From: Hyphomicrobiales bacterium
Lineage (GTDB): Bacteria > Pseudomonadota > Alphaproteobacteria > Rhizobiales > Beijerinckiaceae
Direction of reading: 5' to 3'
Length of the DNA: 18,340 nt
Assembly: GCA_028290125.1 (NCBI GenBank)
Contig: JAQGKM010000397.1
Span: 1-18,340 of the forward strand
The notes under the pieces were generated by a model. It did not search any database. It saw only the letters and a program-made list of their open reading frames with translations, and had not been told where the DNA came from. Both the position numbers and the translations under genes were made by a program. Position 1 is the first letter of the stretch. Each line of letters begins with the position of its first letter. Of this stretch, positions 1 to 7,020 are shown piece by piece.

Positions 1-485
1 GGGCCGGCGAGTTTTCCGGTTCCGGCGATGAAGCCCGGCCAGGCGAGATTGGTGCAGATGGTGCCGTTGAAGCGCGAGTATTTCTTCGCATGGGTCAGGC
101 GATTGATGCCGTCGCGCATCACGCGTCCCATGGTTCCGGCGTAGTAATAGGGCCAGACGGTCTGCGCGCCATGCTGCGCCTCGCGGGCGGAGAACTCGCG
201 CGCAATGGTCGCGATGGCCTCGTCCCACGAGATGCGCTCGAACGAACGCGAGCCCTTCGGCCCTTTGCGCTTGAGCGGAAACATCAGCCGGTCGGGATGA
301 TGGATGCGCTCGGCATAGCGCGCGACCTTCGCGCAGATCACGCCCGCCGTGTAGCTCTGGTCCTTCGCCCCATGCACCCGCCCGATGGTCTTGCCATCGA
401 TGACCTCGACCTCAAGCGCGCAGGCCGAGGGGCAGTCATGCGGGCAGACGGAGGGGTGGCGGGTGATTTTCGAGGGCGCGTTCAT
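1..485 (-). CDS. Molybdopterin oxidoreductase, N-terminal part (cut by window edge)
   Basis: The first 161 residues of a molybdopterin (Mo-bisPGD) oxidoreductase are present. Read on the minus strand, the protein begins MNAPSKITRHPSVCPHDCPS. Four cysteines at residues 14, 18, 22 and 51 form the CX3CX3C...C ligand set of the N-terminal [4Fe-4S] cluster seen in this superfamily. A typical stretch follows (AERIHHPDRLMFPLKR, then RISWDEAIATIA), and further on YYYAGTMGRVMRD and a GTICTNLAWPGF segment. No Tat signal is visible, which suggests a cytoplasmic enzyme. The substrate cannot be told from this fragment; formate dehydrogenase-like or another DMSO-reductase-family member is possible. No clear Shine-Dalgarno precedes the ATG. 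A repeat block begins only 16 bases upstream, so the promoter must lie in or beyond that block. The family call is firm, the specific function unknown. Confidence 0.85.
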   Translation of the reverse strand, partial: MNAPSKITRHPSVCPHDCPSACALEVEVIDGKTIGRVHGAKDQSYTAGVICAKVARYAERIHHPDRLMFPLKRKGPKGSRSFERISWDEAIATIAREFSAREAQHGAQTVWPYYYAGTMGRVMRDGINRLTHAKKYSRFNGTICTNLAWPGFIAGTGKLAG

Positions 486-500
486 GGGGCCATGATAGCC

Positions 501-570
501 GTCATTGCGAGCGAAGCGAAGCAATCCAGCTTCGTCATTGCGAGGAGCCGAAGGCGACGCGGCAATCCAT
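501..570. repeat. Interspersed repeat block, two units
   Basis: Two head-to-tail units lie here. The first, 501-529, starts GTCATTGCGAGCG and ends GCAATCCAG, the same family as the copies at 3142-3415. The second, 534-570, is a variant (GTCATTGCGAGGAGCCGAAG, then GGCAATCCATC). Such elements are common intergenic repeats in Hyphomicrobiales genomes. This block sits between the terminator of ndk and the start codon of the molybdopterin oxidoreductase gene. Confidence 0.8.
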
Positions 571-629
571 CTTCGGGTGGCCGCCGCTGCCAGCACTGGA
601 CGCCTTCTGAAGCGCACTGATGACGGCGC

Positions 630-656
630 AAAAAAAGGCGGCCCTCGCGGACCGCC
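630..656 (-). terminator. Rho-independent terminator of ndk
   Basis: Read on the minus strand, GGCGGTCC, loop GCGA, GGGCCGCC form an 8-pair stem (one G-T pair), followed at once by seven T residues. It lies 23 bases past the ndk stop codon and is the most convincing terminator in the window. Confidence 0.85.
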
Positions 657-679
657 CTTTCGCAATCAAGCAGCTGAAT

Positions 680-1102
680 TCAGCCGACGATCTCGTTGCC
701 CGCAAACCACTGCGCGATTTCCAGCGCGGCGGTTTCTTCGGCGTCCGAACCGTGGACCGAGTTCTCGCCCATGTTCAGCGCGAATTCCTTGCGGATCGTG
801 CCGGCGTCGGCCTTGTCGGGGTTCGTCGCGCCCATCACTTCGCGGTACTTCAGGATGGCGTTCTCGCCTTCCAGGACCTGCACGACCACGGCGCCGGCGG
901 TCATCTGCTCGACGAGCTCGCCGAAGAAGGGGCGCTCCTTGTGGACGCCATAGAACGTCTCGGCCTGGCCGCGCGTCATGTGGACGCGCTTCTGGGCGAC
1001 GATGCGCAGGCCGGCGGCCTCGATCTTGGCGTTGACGGCGCCCGTCAGGTTGCGGCGCGTGACGTCGGGCTTGAGAATGGAAAAGGTGCGCTGGATCGCC
1101 AT
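680..1102 (-). CDS. ndk: Nucleoside diphosphate kinase
   Basis: A 140-residue cytoplasmic enzyme that moves the gamma-phosphate from ATP to other nucleoside diphosphates through a phosphohistidine, balancing NTP and dNTP pools. The sequence shows the family start MAIQRTFSILKPD with the conserved Lys11, the RRNLTGAV segment, and the active-site block NSVHGSDAEETAALEI with catalytic His117. Length is normal for bacterial Ndk. I chose the ATG at 1102 because homologues start at MAI(E/Q)RTFSI. An in-frame ATG nine bases upstream (1111) has its AGGA too close to serve, and the longer reading back to 1231 would run through the promoter. A good terminator follows the gene. A promoter with TATAAG lies about 40 bases upstream, so it is probably monocistronic. 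Confidence 0.97.
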   Translation of the reverse strand: MAIQRTFSILKPDVTRRNLTGAVNAKIEAAGLRIVAQKRVHMTRGQAETFYGVHKERPFFGELVEQMTAGAVVVQVLEGENAILKYREVMGATNPDKADAGTIRKEFALNMGENSVHGSDAEETAALEIAQWFAGNEIVG

Positions 1103-1120
1103 GGGGCTCATCGTCCTGAA

Positions 1121-1149
1121 TTGGGGGAAATCGGTGGGCGGCTTATAGC
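1121..1149 (+). promoter_or_regulatory. Weak candidate promoter for the ABC-F gene
   Basis: TTGGGG (1121-1126) and TATAGC (1144-1149) are 17 bases apart on the plus strand. The -10 element overlaps the ndk -10 on the other strand, so the two divergent promoters may share melting DNA. The match is weak and an alternative start is possible. Confidence 0.25.
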
Positions 1150-1170
1150 TGGGCGGCGACGCCTGGGCAA
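1142..1170 (-). promoter_or_regulatory. Candidate sigma-70-type promoter for ndk
   Basis: On the minus strand TTGCCC (1165-1170) and TATAAG (1142-1147) are separated by exactly 17 bases. The predicted transcription start would leave a leader of roughly 30 bases before the ndk ATG. This is a pattern match only. Confidence 0.45.
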
Positions 1171-1217
1171 CCGCCTCCCCCTTGCCTTCTCGCCCCCCAC
1201 GGGCGACAAGCCGCGAC

Positions 1218-3101
1218 ATGATCCACCTCAACGACCTGACCTACCGGCTGGGGCCGCGACTGCTGTTCGACAAGGCGACCGTCGCTCTGCCGGCGAATGC
1301 GCGCGTCGGCTTCGTCGGCCGCAACGGCACGGGCAAGACCACCCTCTTCCGCATGATCTCGGGCGAACTCGCGCCCGAAGACGGCTCGATCAACTACCCG
1401 GCCCGCGCCCGGCTCGGCCGCGTCGAGCAGGAGGCGCCGGGCGGCCCCGGCACGCTGATCGACTTCGTGCTCGAAGCCGACAAGGAGCGCGCGAGTCTGC
1501 TGGTCGAGGCCGAAACCGCCACCGACCCGCACCGGATCGCCGAAATCCAGACGCGACTCGTCGACATCGGCGCGCATTCCGCGCCGGCGCGCGCCGGCAC
1601 CATCCTGTCGGGCCTCGGCTTCGACCACGCCGCGCAGCAGCGCTCGCTGTCGGAATTTTCCGGCGGCTGGCGCATGCGCGTCGCCCTCGCGGCCGTGCTC
1701 TTCGCCACGCCCGACCTGCTGCTGCTCGACGAGCCGACCAATTACCTCGATCTCGAAGGCACGCTCTGGCTCATCGAGTACCTCAAGACCTATCCGGCGA
1801 CGATCCTCGTCATCAGCCATGATCGCGACCTGCTCGACGCCGTCTGCGATCACATCCTCCATCTCGACCGCGCGAAACTCACGCTCTGGAAGGGTAATTA
1901 CACGAGCTTCGACAAGCAGCGTCGCGAATTGCAGGCGATCCAGCTCAAGCACAAGAAGAAGCAGGACGACCAGCGTCGCCATCTGCAGGATTTCGTCGAT
2001 CGCTTCCGCGCCAAGGCCACCAAGGCGCGGCAGGCGCAGTCGCGCCTGAAGATGCTTGCCAAGATGGAGCCGGTCGCCGCCATGGTGGATTCGGACGTGC
2101 TGCCGTTCTACCTGCCCTCGCCGCAGAAGGAATTGTCGCCGCCCATCATCGCGATGGAAAGCGCCAGCGTCGGCTATGACGAGCGGGTTGTCCTCTCGCG
2201 CCTGTCGCTGAACATTTCCAACGACGACCGCATCGGCTTGCTCGGCTCCAACGGCAACGGCAAGTCGACCTTCGCGAAACTCGTCGGCGGGCGGCTTACC
2301 ACGATGTCGGGCTCGCTGCGGCGTTCCTCGAAACTCGACGTCGGCTTCTTCGCACAGCACCAGATCGACGATCTCGACGCCAACGGCACGCCCTATTCGC
2401 ATGTCGCGCCGCTGATGATCGACGGCACGGAGGCCAAGATCCGCGCCCGCGTCGCGCAGATGGGCTTTCCGAACGTGAAATCCGACACGCGCGTGAGCGA
2501 ACTGTCGGGCGGCGAGAAGGCGCGCCTGCTGATGGGGCTGGCGACCTTCCACGGTCCGCATCTGCTGATCATGGACGAACCCACCAACCATCTCGACATC
2601 GACAGCCGCGCCGCGCTGATCGAGGCGATCAACGAATATGAGGGCGCAGTCATCCTCGTCTCGCATGATCGCTATCTGCTGGAGGCCTGCGCCGACCGCC
2701 TGTGGCTGGTCTCGGGCGGCACCGTGTCGGCCTTCGACGGCGACATGGACGATTACACGAAATATGTGCTCGAACAGGCGGGGGCCGAACGCGAGGCGCG
2801 CCGCCGCGCCGAACGCGAGGAGCGCGGCGAAGAGGCCCCGAAGGCCGACACCCGCAATGCGCAGGAACAACGCACGGCCAAGCGCGAGGCGAAGAAGCGG
2901 CTCGACGCGCTGGAAGAGAAGATGGCGCAATATCAAAAGCTGATGGCACGCATCGACGACGCGCTCGCCGCCCCCGACGCCTTCACGCGCGACACCGCAA
3001 AGGCAACGCAACTGTCAGCGCAACGCGCCGAACTCGAACGCGCCCTGGCGCGCGTGGAAGAGGACTGGTTGGCGCTGAGCGAAGAGGTCGAGGCGGCATA
3101 G
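1218..3101 (+). CDS. yheS: ABC-F family ATPase, YheS type
   Basis: A 627-residue soluble protein with two fused ABC ATPase domains and no membrane segment, as in the ABC-F family that acts on the ribosome. Domain 1 has Walker A GRNGTGKT (34-41), signature FSGGW (147-151), Walker B LLLLDEP (167-173) and the SHDRD switch (200-204). The interdomain linker (about 205-310) carries DRFRAKATKARQAQSR, close to E. coli YheS. Domain 2 has Walker A GSNGNGKST (343-351), LSGGE (429-433), LLIMDEP and SHDRY. Residues about 520-627 are charged and coiled-coil-like, as in YheS and Uup. Start: ATG at 1218 gives the family start MIHLNDLTYR; an upstream in-frame ATG (1182) would add an unrelated arginine-rich tail. 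The gene is divergent from ndk. The exact ribosomal role of YheS proteins is not settled, so the molecular function is inferred from the family. Confidence 0.95.
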   Translation: MIHLNDLTYRLGPRLLFDKATVALPANARVGFVGRNGTGKTTLFRMISGELAPEDGSINYPARARLGRVEQEAPGGPGTLIDFVLEADKERASLLVEAETATDPHRIAEIQTRLVDIGAHSAPARAGTILSGLGFDHAAQQRSLSEFSGGWRMRVALAAVLFATPDLLLLDEPTNYLDLEGTLWLIEYLKTYPATILVISHDRDLLDAVCDHILHLDRAKLTLWKGNYTSFDKQRRELQAIQLKHKKKQDDQRRHLQDFVDRFRAKATKARQAQSRLKMLAKMEPVAAMVDSDVLPFYLPSPQKELSPPIIAMESASVGYDERVVLSRLSLNISNDDRIGLLGSNGNGKSTFAKLVGGRLTTMSGSLRRSSKLDVGFFAQHQIDDLDANGTPYSHVAPLMIDGTEAKIRARVAQMGFPNVKSDTRVSELSGGEKARLLMGLATFHGPHLLIMDEPTNHLDIDSRAALIEAINEYEGAVILVSHDRYLLEACADRLWLVSGGTVSAFDGDMDDYTKYVLEQAGAEREARRRAEREERGEEAPKADTRNAQEQRTAKREAKKRLDALEEKMAQYQKLMARIDDALAAPDAFTRDTAKATQLSAQRAELERALARVEEDWLALSEEVEAA

Positions 3102-3141
3102 CGAGCGCATGCCACGTGAGGGCGCTGAAACAAAACTGCCC

Positions 3142-3259
3142 GTCATTGCGAGCGCAGCGAAGCAATCCAGAGCCGCACGTGAGGCCCCTCCGCCCGCCGC
3201 CACCACCGCACGCAATCACCACATCCGTGCCTGGATTGCTTCGCTCCGCTCGCAATGAC
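3142..3259. repeat. Palindromic intergenic repeat, copy 1
   Basis: A 29-base arm at 3142-3170 (GTCATTGCGAGCGCAGCG, then AAGCAATCCAG) returns at 3231-3259 as a near-perfect inverted copy (CTGGATTGCTTCG, then CTCGCAATGAC). The arms enclose about 60 bases that contain a smaller inverted pair, GCACG and CGTGC. Transcripts from either strand could fold into a long hairpin. It lies between the convergent ABC-F and Bug receptor genes, where such elements may end or stabilise transcripts. No coding sequence is seen at 3102-3429. Confidence 0.9.
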
Positions 3260-3296
3260 GGCGCTCACGGGTGAGGCGTCCGTCTGTAAACAGCCC

Positions 3297-3415
3297 GTCA
3301 TTGCGAGCGCAGCGAAGCAATCCAGAGCCGCACGTGAGGCCCCTCCGCCAGTCGCCACCGTCACACGCAATCACCACCATGCGTGACTGGATTGCTTCGC
3401 TCCGCTCGCAATGAC
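3297..3415. repeat. Palindromic intergenic repeat, copy 2 (tandem duplicate)
   Basis: This is a second copy of the preceding element in the same order. Its left arm is 3297-3325, the right arm 3387-3415, and the first part of its interior (AGCCGCACGTGAGGCCCC) is identical to copy 1. The interior then diverges. Its own inner inverted pair is GTCACACGCA with TGCGTGAC instead of GCACG with CGTGC. The copies are offset by 155 bases, so the whole unit with flank was probably duplicated in tandem. Confidence 0.9.
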
Positions 3416-3429
3416 GGCGCTGACGGCGC

Positions 3430-4497
3430 TTACTTCGCCATCTTCGGATCGATCGCGTCCTTCAGCCGCTGGCCCGTCGCTTCCGACGTCGCGGCGAAAA
3501 TCTTGATGACCTTTTCGATCGACGCCGCCGGCGCGGGATCGATTTCGAGCTTCGCCCCCTGCGCGTCCTTCAGGAACTCGTCGCTGACGATCATCTTGTC
3601 GAAGCCGGCGCGGATCGCCGCCATGCGGTCGGCCGGAATGCCGGGCGGCGCCACGACCGGACGCGCCGCTGATTTCTGCGCGAGGAACAGCTCCATCACC
3701 TGGCGGTCTTCGGGTGTTTTCACATAGTCCATCGCCAGAGGCACATCCTGCAAGTCGGGCAGCTTTTCGGACGCGACCTGCAGCAGCACGCGGATCTTCT
3801 TGTCGCGCAGGAAATCGGGCTTACGCGTCTTCACGTTCGACCACGACCAGTCGCCCATGCCCTGCACCTCGCCGCGCTCCATGGCGAGCACCGCTTCCGT
3901 CGTGCCCGGATAGCCGGAAATGATCTTGAATTTCGTGCCGATCAGCGCATTCAGCATGCGCGGCGTCGTCTCGGTGTCGATGTGCGGACCGGTGCCGCCG
4001 ACGAGCATTTCCTGCTTCATCACGTCTTCGATCTTCATCAGCGGCGACGTCGCCCACGTGATCACGACAGCTGTCTCGGACGACAGGTTGCCGACCCAGT
4101 TGAACTTCGCCAGATCGAAGCGCACACCCTGCGGATTGGTGAACTTGGCCGAGAACACGCCGCGCTGCAGGAGCCCCATCATCGTGCCGTCCTTGGGCGA
4201 CACATTGTAGAGCTGGTTGGCGGCGGTGAGAGACCCCGCGCCCGGCATGTTCTGCACGATCACCGTGGGATTGCCGGGGATGAAGCGGCCGATGTGGCGC
4301 GACATCAGGCGTCCCTGCGCATCATAGCCGCCGCCGGAATCCGCGCCGACGATGATGGTGATCGTCTTGCCGGTGTAGAAATCCGAAACGGCGTCGGCGC
4401 GTGCGGCTCCGCTGGAAAGTGCGAGGCTCGCCGCCAGGCTGGCGGCGGCAAGGCCGATCCGCGGGGCATTCGACGTCCGGGCGCTGTGACGCAGCAT
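3430..4497 (-). CDS. Bug-family (TctC-like) periplasmic solute receptor
   Basis: A 355-residue exported binding protein. It has a basic N-terminus, a hydrophobic stretch of alanines and leucines (about 14-30) and a signal peptidase site near SGAARADA (29-36). The mature start DFYTGKTITIIVGADSGGGYD is the first strand and ligand loop of Bug receptors, and NPTVIVQNMPGAGSL (76-90) is the second ligand-contact region. Bug/TctC receptors bind carboxylates for tripartite tricarboxylate transporters. No TctA or TctB permease gene is in the window, so it is an orphan here. Start: ATG at 4497 has GGAGGAA just upstream; a reading extended to 4581 would put an acidic non-signal segment before the signal peptide. 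The gene is divergent from a Crp/Fnr regulator, which may control it. The ligand is unknown. Confidence 0.9.
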   Translation of the reverse strand: MLRHSARTSNAPRIGLAAASLAASLALSSGAARADAVSDFYTGKTITIIVGADSGGGYDAQGRLMSRHIGRFIPGNPTVIVQNMPGAGSLTAANQLYNVSPKDGTMMGLLQRGVFSAKFTNPQGVRFDLAKFNWVGNLSSETAVVITWATSPLMKIEDVMKQEMLVGGTGPHIDTETTPRMLNALIGTKFKIISGYPGTTEAVLAMERGEVQGMGDWSWSNVKTRKPDFLRDKKIRVLLQVASEKLPDLQDVPLAMDYVKTPEDRQVMELFLAQKSAARPVVAPPGIPADRMAAIRAGFDKMIVSDEFLKDAQGAKLEIDPAPAASIEKVIKIFAATSEATGQRLKDAIDPKMAK

Positions 4498-4542
4498 CTT
4501 CTGTTCCTCCAAAGGCTCCGCTTCAGGTGCGGCTTTGCCGTC

Positions 4543-4571
4543 ATCATACGTCCGATCCAGAAAGGCAACAA
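4543..4571 (-). promoter_or_regulatory. Candidate promoter for the Bug receptor gene
   Basis: On the minus strand TATGAT (4543-4548) has TTGTTG (4566-4571) 17 bases upstream, about 45 bases before the start codon. The -10 is good and the -35 poor, which would fit dependence on an activator. An FNR/CRP-like box lies directly upstream. Confidence 0.35.
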
Positions 4572-4580
4572 TCGTACGCA

Positions 4581-4594
4581 CTGACCTGCATCAA
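4581..4594. promoter_or_regulatory. FNR/CRP-type binding box in the divergent region
   Basis: CTGACCTGCATCAA matches the FNR/FixK consensus TTGA-N6-TCAA at seven of eight fixed bases. It lies almost midway between the start codons of the Bug receptor (4497) and the Crp/Fnr-like regulator (4679), 84 bases from each. It could serve autoregulation, control of the receptor, or control by a different family member such as FixK. Confidence 0.45.
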
Positions 4595-4678
4595 GGCGCG
4601 CGTCACATATTTTGCTTAAGTCGGGCGCAAGAAGGGTTCTAGAGTAGGTTTCGTTCCCCGTTCTCGAGAGGAGCTGCA

Positions 4679-5410
4679 ATGCCCGGTCCTGGACTTGCAC
4701 GCACTTTCCTTGGCAAGCTCGATCCCTCGCTTCGGGCGCGTCTCGAGCCATTGCTCGAGCCCGTGTCGCTGCGCACGGATCAGGTGCTGATCGCACCCAA
4801 CCATCCCATCGAGCATGTTTACTTCCTGCGAAGTGGGCTCGCGACCATCTCGTGCCTCGGCGCGGGACGGCAGACCTCGGTCGCCCTCGTCGGTCCGGAG
4901 ACCTTTTCGGGCCATTGCCTGATGCTGGGGCGCGATCGTTCGACGCGCCGAACGCAGATGCAGATCGCCGGGTTGGGCTATCGCATGCGCGCGGTCGACC
5001 TCAAGCGCATGGCGGATCAGGAGCCCGCGTTCCGCCTCGCCCTGCTCCATTGCGTCGACGACCTCATGCAGCAATTCGCCGAGGCCGCCTTCGCCAATGC
5101 GCAGTTGACGGTCGAGTCCCGCCTCGCGCGGCTTCTGCTGATGGCGGCCGACCGGCTGGGCAGCGGCGATCTTCGCCTCACCCATGACCGGATCGCACTC
5201 ATGCTGGGGTGCCGGCGCGCCGGCGTCACCATGAGCATCCATCTGCTCGAGGGCGAACACGCGATCCGCGCCACGCGCGCGCATATCTGCCTGCTCGATC
5301 GCGCGCGTCTGCGCGAGGTCGCTGGCTCGAGCTACCACGGCGCGGAAGCCGAACCCCGCGACGCTGTCATTCCGGCGCCGCTCGCGGAAGCCCAGCCCGC
5401 GCCCATGTAG
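4679..5410 (+). CDS. Crp/Fnr-family transcriptional regulator
   Basis: A 243-residue cytoplasmic regulator. Residues about 10-120 form the cyclic-nucleotide-binding-like beta-roll, with HPIEHVYFLRSGLATISCL (42-60) and ALVGPETFSGHCLML (69-83). A long dimerisation helix follows (about 118-150). The winged helix-turn-helix is at about 165-208, with LTHDRIALMLGCRRAGVTMS as the recognition region. The cysteine cluster that holds the Fe-S cluster in FNR is absent from the N-terminus, and the cAMP-contact signature of CRP is not obvious, so the signal is unknown. Start: ATG at 4679 has GAGAGGAG a few bases upstream. The tail after about 218 is Ala/Pro-rich and probably disordered. It is divergent from a Bug receptor gene and shares an FNR-like box with it. 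Family certain, effector and targets unknown. Confidence 0.92.
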   Translation: MPGPGLARTFLGKLDPSLRARLEPLLEPVSLRTDQVLIAPNHPIEHVYFLRSGLATISCLGAGRQTSVALVGPETFSGHCLMLGRDRSTRRTQMQIAGLGYRMRAVDLKRMADQEPAFRLALLHCVDDLMQQFAEAAFANAQLTVESRLARLLLMAADRLGSGDLRLTHDRIALMLGCRRAGVTMSIHLLEGEHAIRATRAHICLLDRARLREVAGSSYHGAEAEPRDAVIPAPLAEAQPAPM

Positions 5411-5417
5411 CCGGTTG

Positions 5418-5446
5418 CGCCTCGTGCATCCGCGCGAGGCGTTTCT
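5418..5446 (+). terminator. Possible terminator after the Crp/Fnr gene
   Basis: CGCCTCG (5418-5424) and CGAGGCG (5435-5441) form a 7-pair stem with a 10-base loop, followed by TTTCT. It lies eight bases after the stop codon. The U-tract is short, so this is a weak call. Confidence 0.4.
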
Positions 5447-5497
5447 GGTCCGCCATCCCGGTTCCGCCGTATCTCGTCGCAGCGAGGGGGCGGATCC

Positions 5498-6442
5498 ATG
5501 ACGACGATTGCAATCATTGGCGCCGGCATGGCCGGATTGGCCGCAGCCCAGCGGTTGCGCGCGGCCGGCCTGTCTTGCGTCCTTTTCGAAAAGAGCCGCG
5601 GCTTTGGCGGGCGCATGTCGACGCGCCGCACAGGCGACCTGCAGTTCGACCATGGCGCCCAGTATTTCACGGCGCGCGGCTCCGACTTCTTCACGCAAGT
5701 CGCGCGCTGGCGCGAGGCCGGCGTCGTCGCCGAATGGTCGCCGGGGTTTTACGTCGGCGCGCCCGGCATGACGGCCCCTGCCCGCGCCATGGCAGCGGGC
5801 CATGCCTGCGTGACGCAGGCGCAGGTGAGCGGCTTCACGCGCGGCGGCGACGGCTGGACCGTGCGCGACGAGGCCGGCGTTATCGAGGCGCCGGGCAACG
5901 GCGCATACGCCGCCATCGTGCTGGCGGTTCCTGCTCCGCAAGCCACCCCGCTCGCAGCCAGCGCCGGGGCTCACATTCCGGAACTCGCGGCGGCGCGCTA
6001 TGCGCCCTGCATCGCCCTCATGCTGGCCTACCCGCCCGACATTCGCCAGCCAGAGGAGCCGTGGGTCCGATTGGCCGATCCGGCGATCGCCTGGATCGCC
6101 AACGATTCAAGCAAGCCCGGCCGCCCGGACGCAGCCCGCACCGCTGTCGTTCACGCCCGCCCCGACTGGTCGCGCTCGCATCTCGAAGACAAGCCGGAAG
6201 ATCTCGTCGCGCCGCTGCTCGAACGCTTTCGGGCCGTCACGGGCGTGTCGGCGGAACCGCTATATGCGAGCGCCCACCGCTGGCGCTATGCGCTCGTCGA
6301 GCAGGAGGCCGGGGTTGCGTGTCTCTTCGACGCCGAAGCGATGGTCGGGGCCTGCGGCGACTGGTGCCTCGGTCCACGGGTCGAGGCCGCGTGGGACAGC
6401 GGGTGCGCCATGGCCGACACACTGATCAAATCGCTCCGTTAA
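5498..6442 (+). CDS. Renalase-like FAD-dependent oxidoreductase
   Basis: A 314-residue soluble flavoprotein of the renalase/amine-oxidase-related group. The N-terminus holds the Rossmann FAD motif (TTIAIIGAGMAGLAAA, GxGxxG at 8-13) with the ribose-binding acid E31. Then come GGRMSTRR (37-44) and DHGAQYFTAR (51-60), both typical of renalase-like proteins. The C-terminal FAD-closing motif GACGDWCLGPRVEAAW (about 284-299) is intact. No signal peptide. Bacterial renalases oxidise off-pathway dihydro-NAD(P) isomers, but many relatives are uncharacterised, so the substrate is not assigned. Start: ATG at 5498 is preceded by GAGGGGGCGG. The gene is 87 bases after the Crp/Fnr gene on the same strand, with a possible terminator between them. 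Confidence 0.9.
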   Translation: MTTIAIIGAGMAGLAAAQRLRAAGLSCVLFEKSRGFGGRMSTRRTGDLQFDHGAQYFTARGSDFFTQVARWREAGVVAEWSPGFYVGAPGMTAPARAMAAGHACVTQAQVSGFTRGGDGWTVRDEAGVIEAPGNGAYAAIVLAVPAPQATPLAASAGAHIPELAAARYAPCIALMLAYPPDIRQPEEPWVRLADPAIAWIANDSSKPGRPDAARTAVVHARPDWSRSHLEDKPEDLVAPLLERFRAVTGVSAEPLYASAHRWRYALVEQEAGVACLFDAEAMVGACGDWCLGPRVEAAWDSGCAMADTLIKSLR

Positions 6443-6524
6443 GCGCGGTACCGCGCCGGAACCTCGACGACCTGCAACGGATTTCCAGACCGGACCCCTT
6501 GATTGGACTGGGAAGGAATTTGTC

Positions 6525-7007
6525 GTGCGTCTCGCGTTCGCATGCCTCGTCATCGCGCTCCCGCTCGCCTGCGCGCAGGCCGGTGAAATCAGCAGCGGCT
6601 ACCGGGGAGTCTGGGCTGAAAACGGCGATTGCCAGCAGACCCGGCGCATCATCATCGGTGAGAAGACCATCACGCTCGTGGAGCCCGGACGGGCGCGCAC
6701 GCTGACCGATGGCGACGAAGCCGTGTTCAAGGGCGAGACGCTGATCAACGCCTCGGAGCCCACGAAGAAAGAAGAAGATCCGGTGCTCGCCTTTTCGGCG
6801 CGGCTCGTCGATCAGAACGGCGAGACGAAGCTGGTCACCGAGGGGCTGGAAGACGGCGGCGCCTTTGCGGGCGAATACAAACATTGCAAGGGGATGTCGA
6901 CGCAGATGGCGGCAGGCGGGAAACCGAAGCCTCGGAAAACGGCTGGCGCGCGCCCGCGTTCGCCCTATGCCTACCCGACAGGAACCCTGCTCGGCGGGCT
7001 CTACTGA
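6525..7007 (+). CDS. Small secreted protein of unknown function
   Basis: A 160-residue protein that I do not recognise. It begins with GTG; GGAAGGAA six or so bases upstream supports that start, and the reading gives a clean signal peptide (MRLAFACLVIALPLACAQA, cut near residue 19). The mature part starts GEISSGYRGVWAENGDCQQT, with strands alternating polar and hydrophobic (RRIIIGEKTITLVEPG), an acidic middle (TKKEEDPVLAFSARL) and two cysteines (in DCQQ and HCKG) that could pair in the periplasm. The tail is basic and Pro-rich. The opening pattern (a W-A-x-N-x-x-C-like start) resembles small periplasmic beta-rich proteins common in Hyphomicrobiales, but that is a loose resemblance. It is 82 bases after the renalase-like gene and may be co-transcribed with it. 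Confidence 0.75.
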   Translation: MRLAFACLVIALPLACAQAGEISSGYRGVWAENGDCQQTRRIIIGEKTITLVEPGRARTLTDGDEAVFKGETLINASEPTKKEEDPVLAFSARLVDQNGETKLVTEGLEDGGAFAGEYKHCKGMSTQMAAGGKPKPRKTAGARPRSPYAYPTGTLLGGLY

Positions 7008-7020
7008 CAGCGGCCGCAGC

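Noticed and set aside
620..1822. Plus-strand reading frame of 400 codons across ndk and into the ABC-F gene
   Set aside because: It crosses a terminator, ndk (antisense) and the first ABC domain in another frame. No motif supports it.
1143..3011. Long open reading frame (over 600 codons) on the minus strand opposite the ABC-F gene
   Set aside because: It runs antisense to a gene with all ABC-F motifs, has arginine/glycine/valine-rich sequence with no recognisable domain, and reflects the scarcity of stop codons in G+C-rich DNA.
3015..3370. Short frames across the repeat region 3102-3429 with near-identical peptides
   Set aside because: The peptide similarity comes from the duplicated palindromic repeat itself. 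There are no ribosome sites, and such peptides are a known artefact of these elements.
6458..6484. GGAAC followed 17 bases later by GATT upstream of the small secreted protein, as a possible EcfG promoter
   Set aside because: The -10 half matches only two of four consensus positions, so it is not separable from chance.
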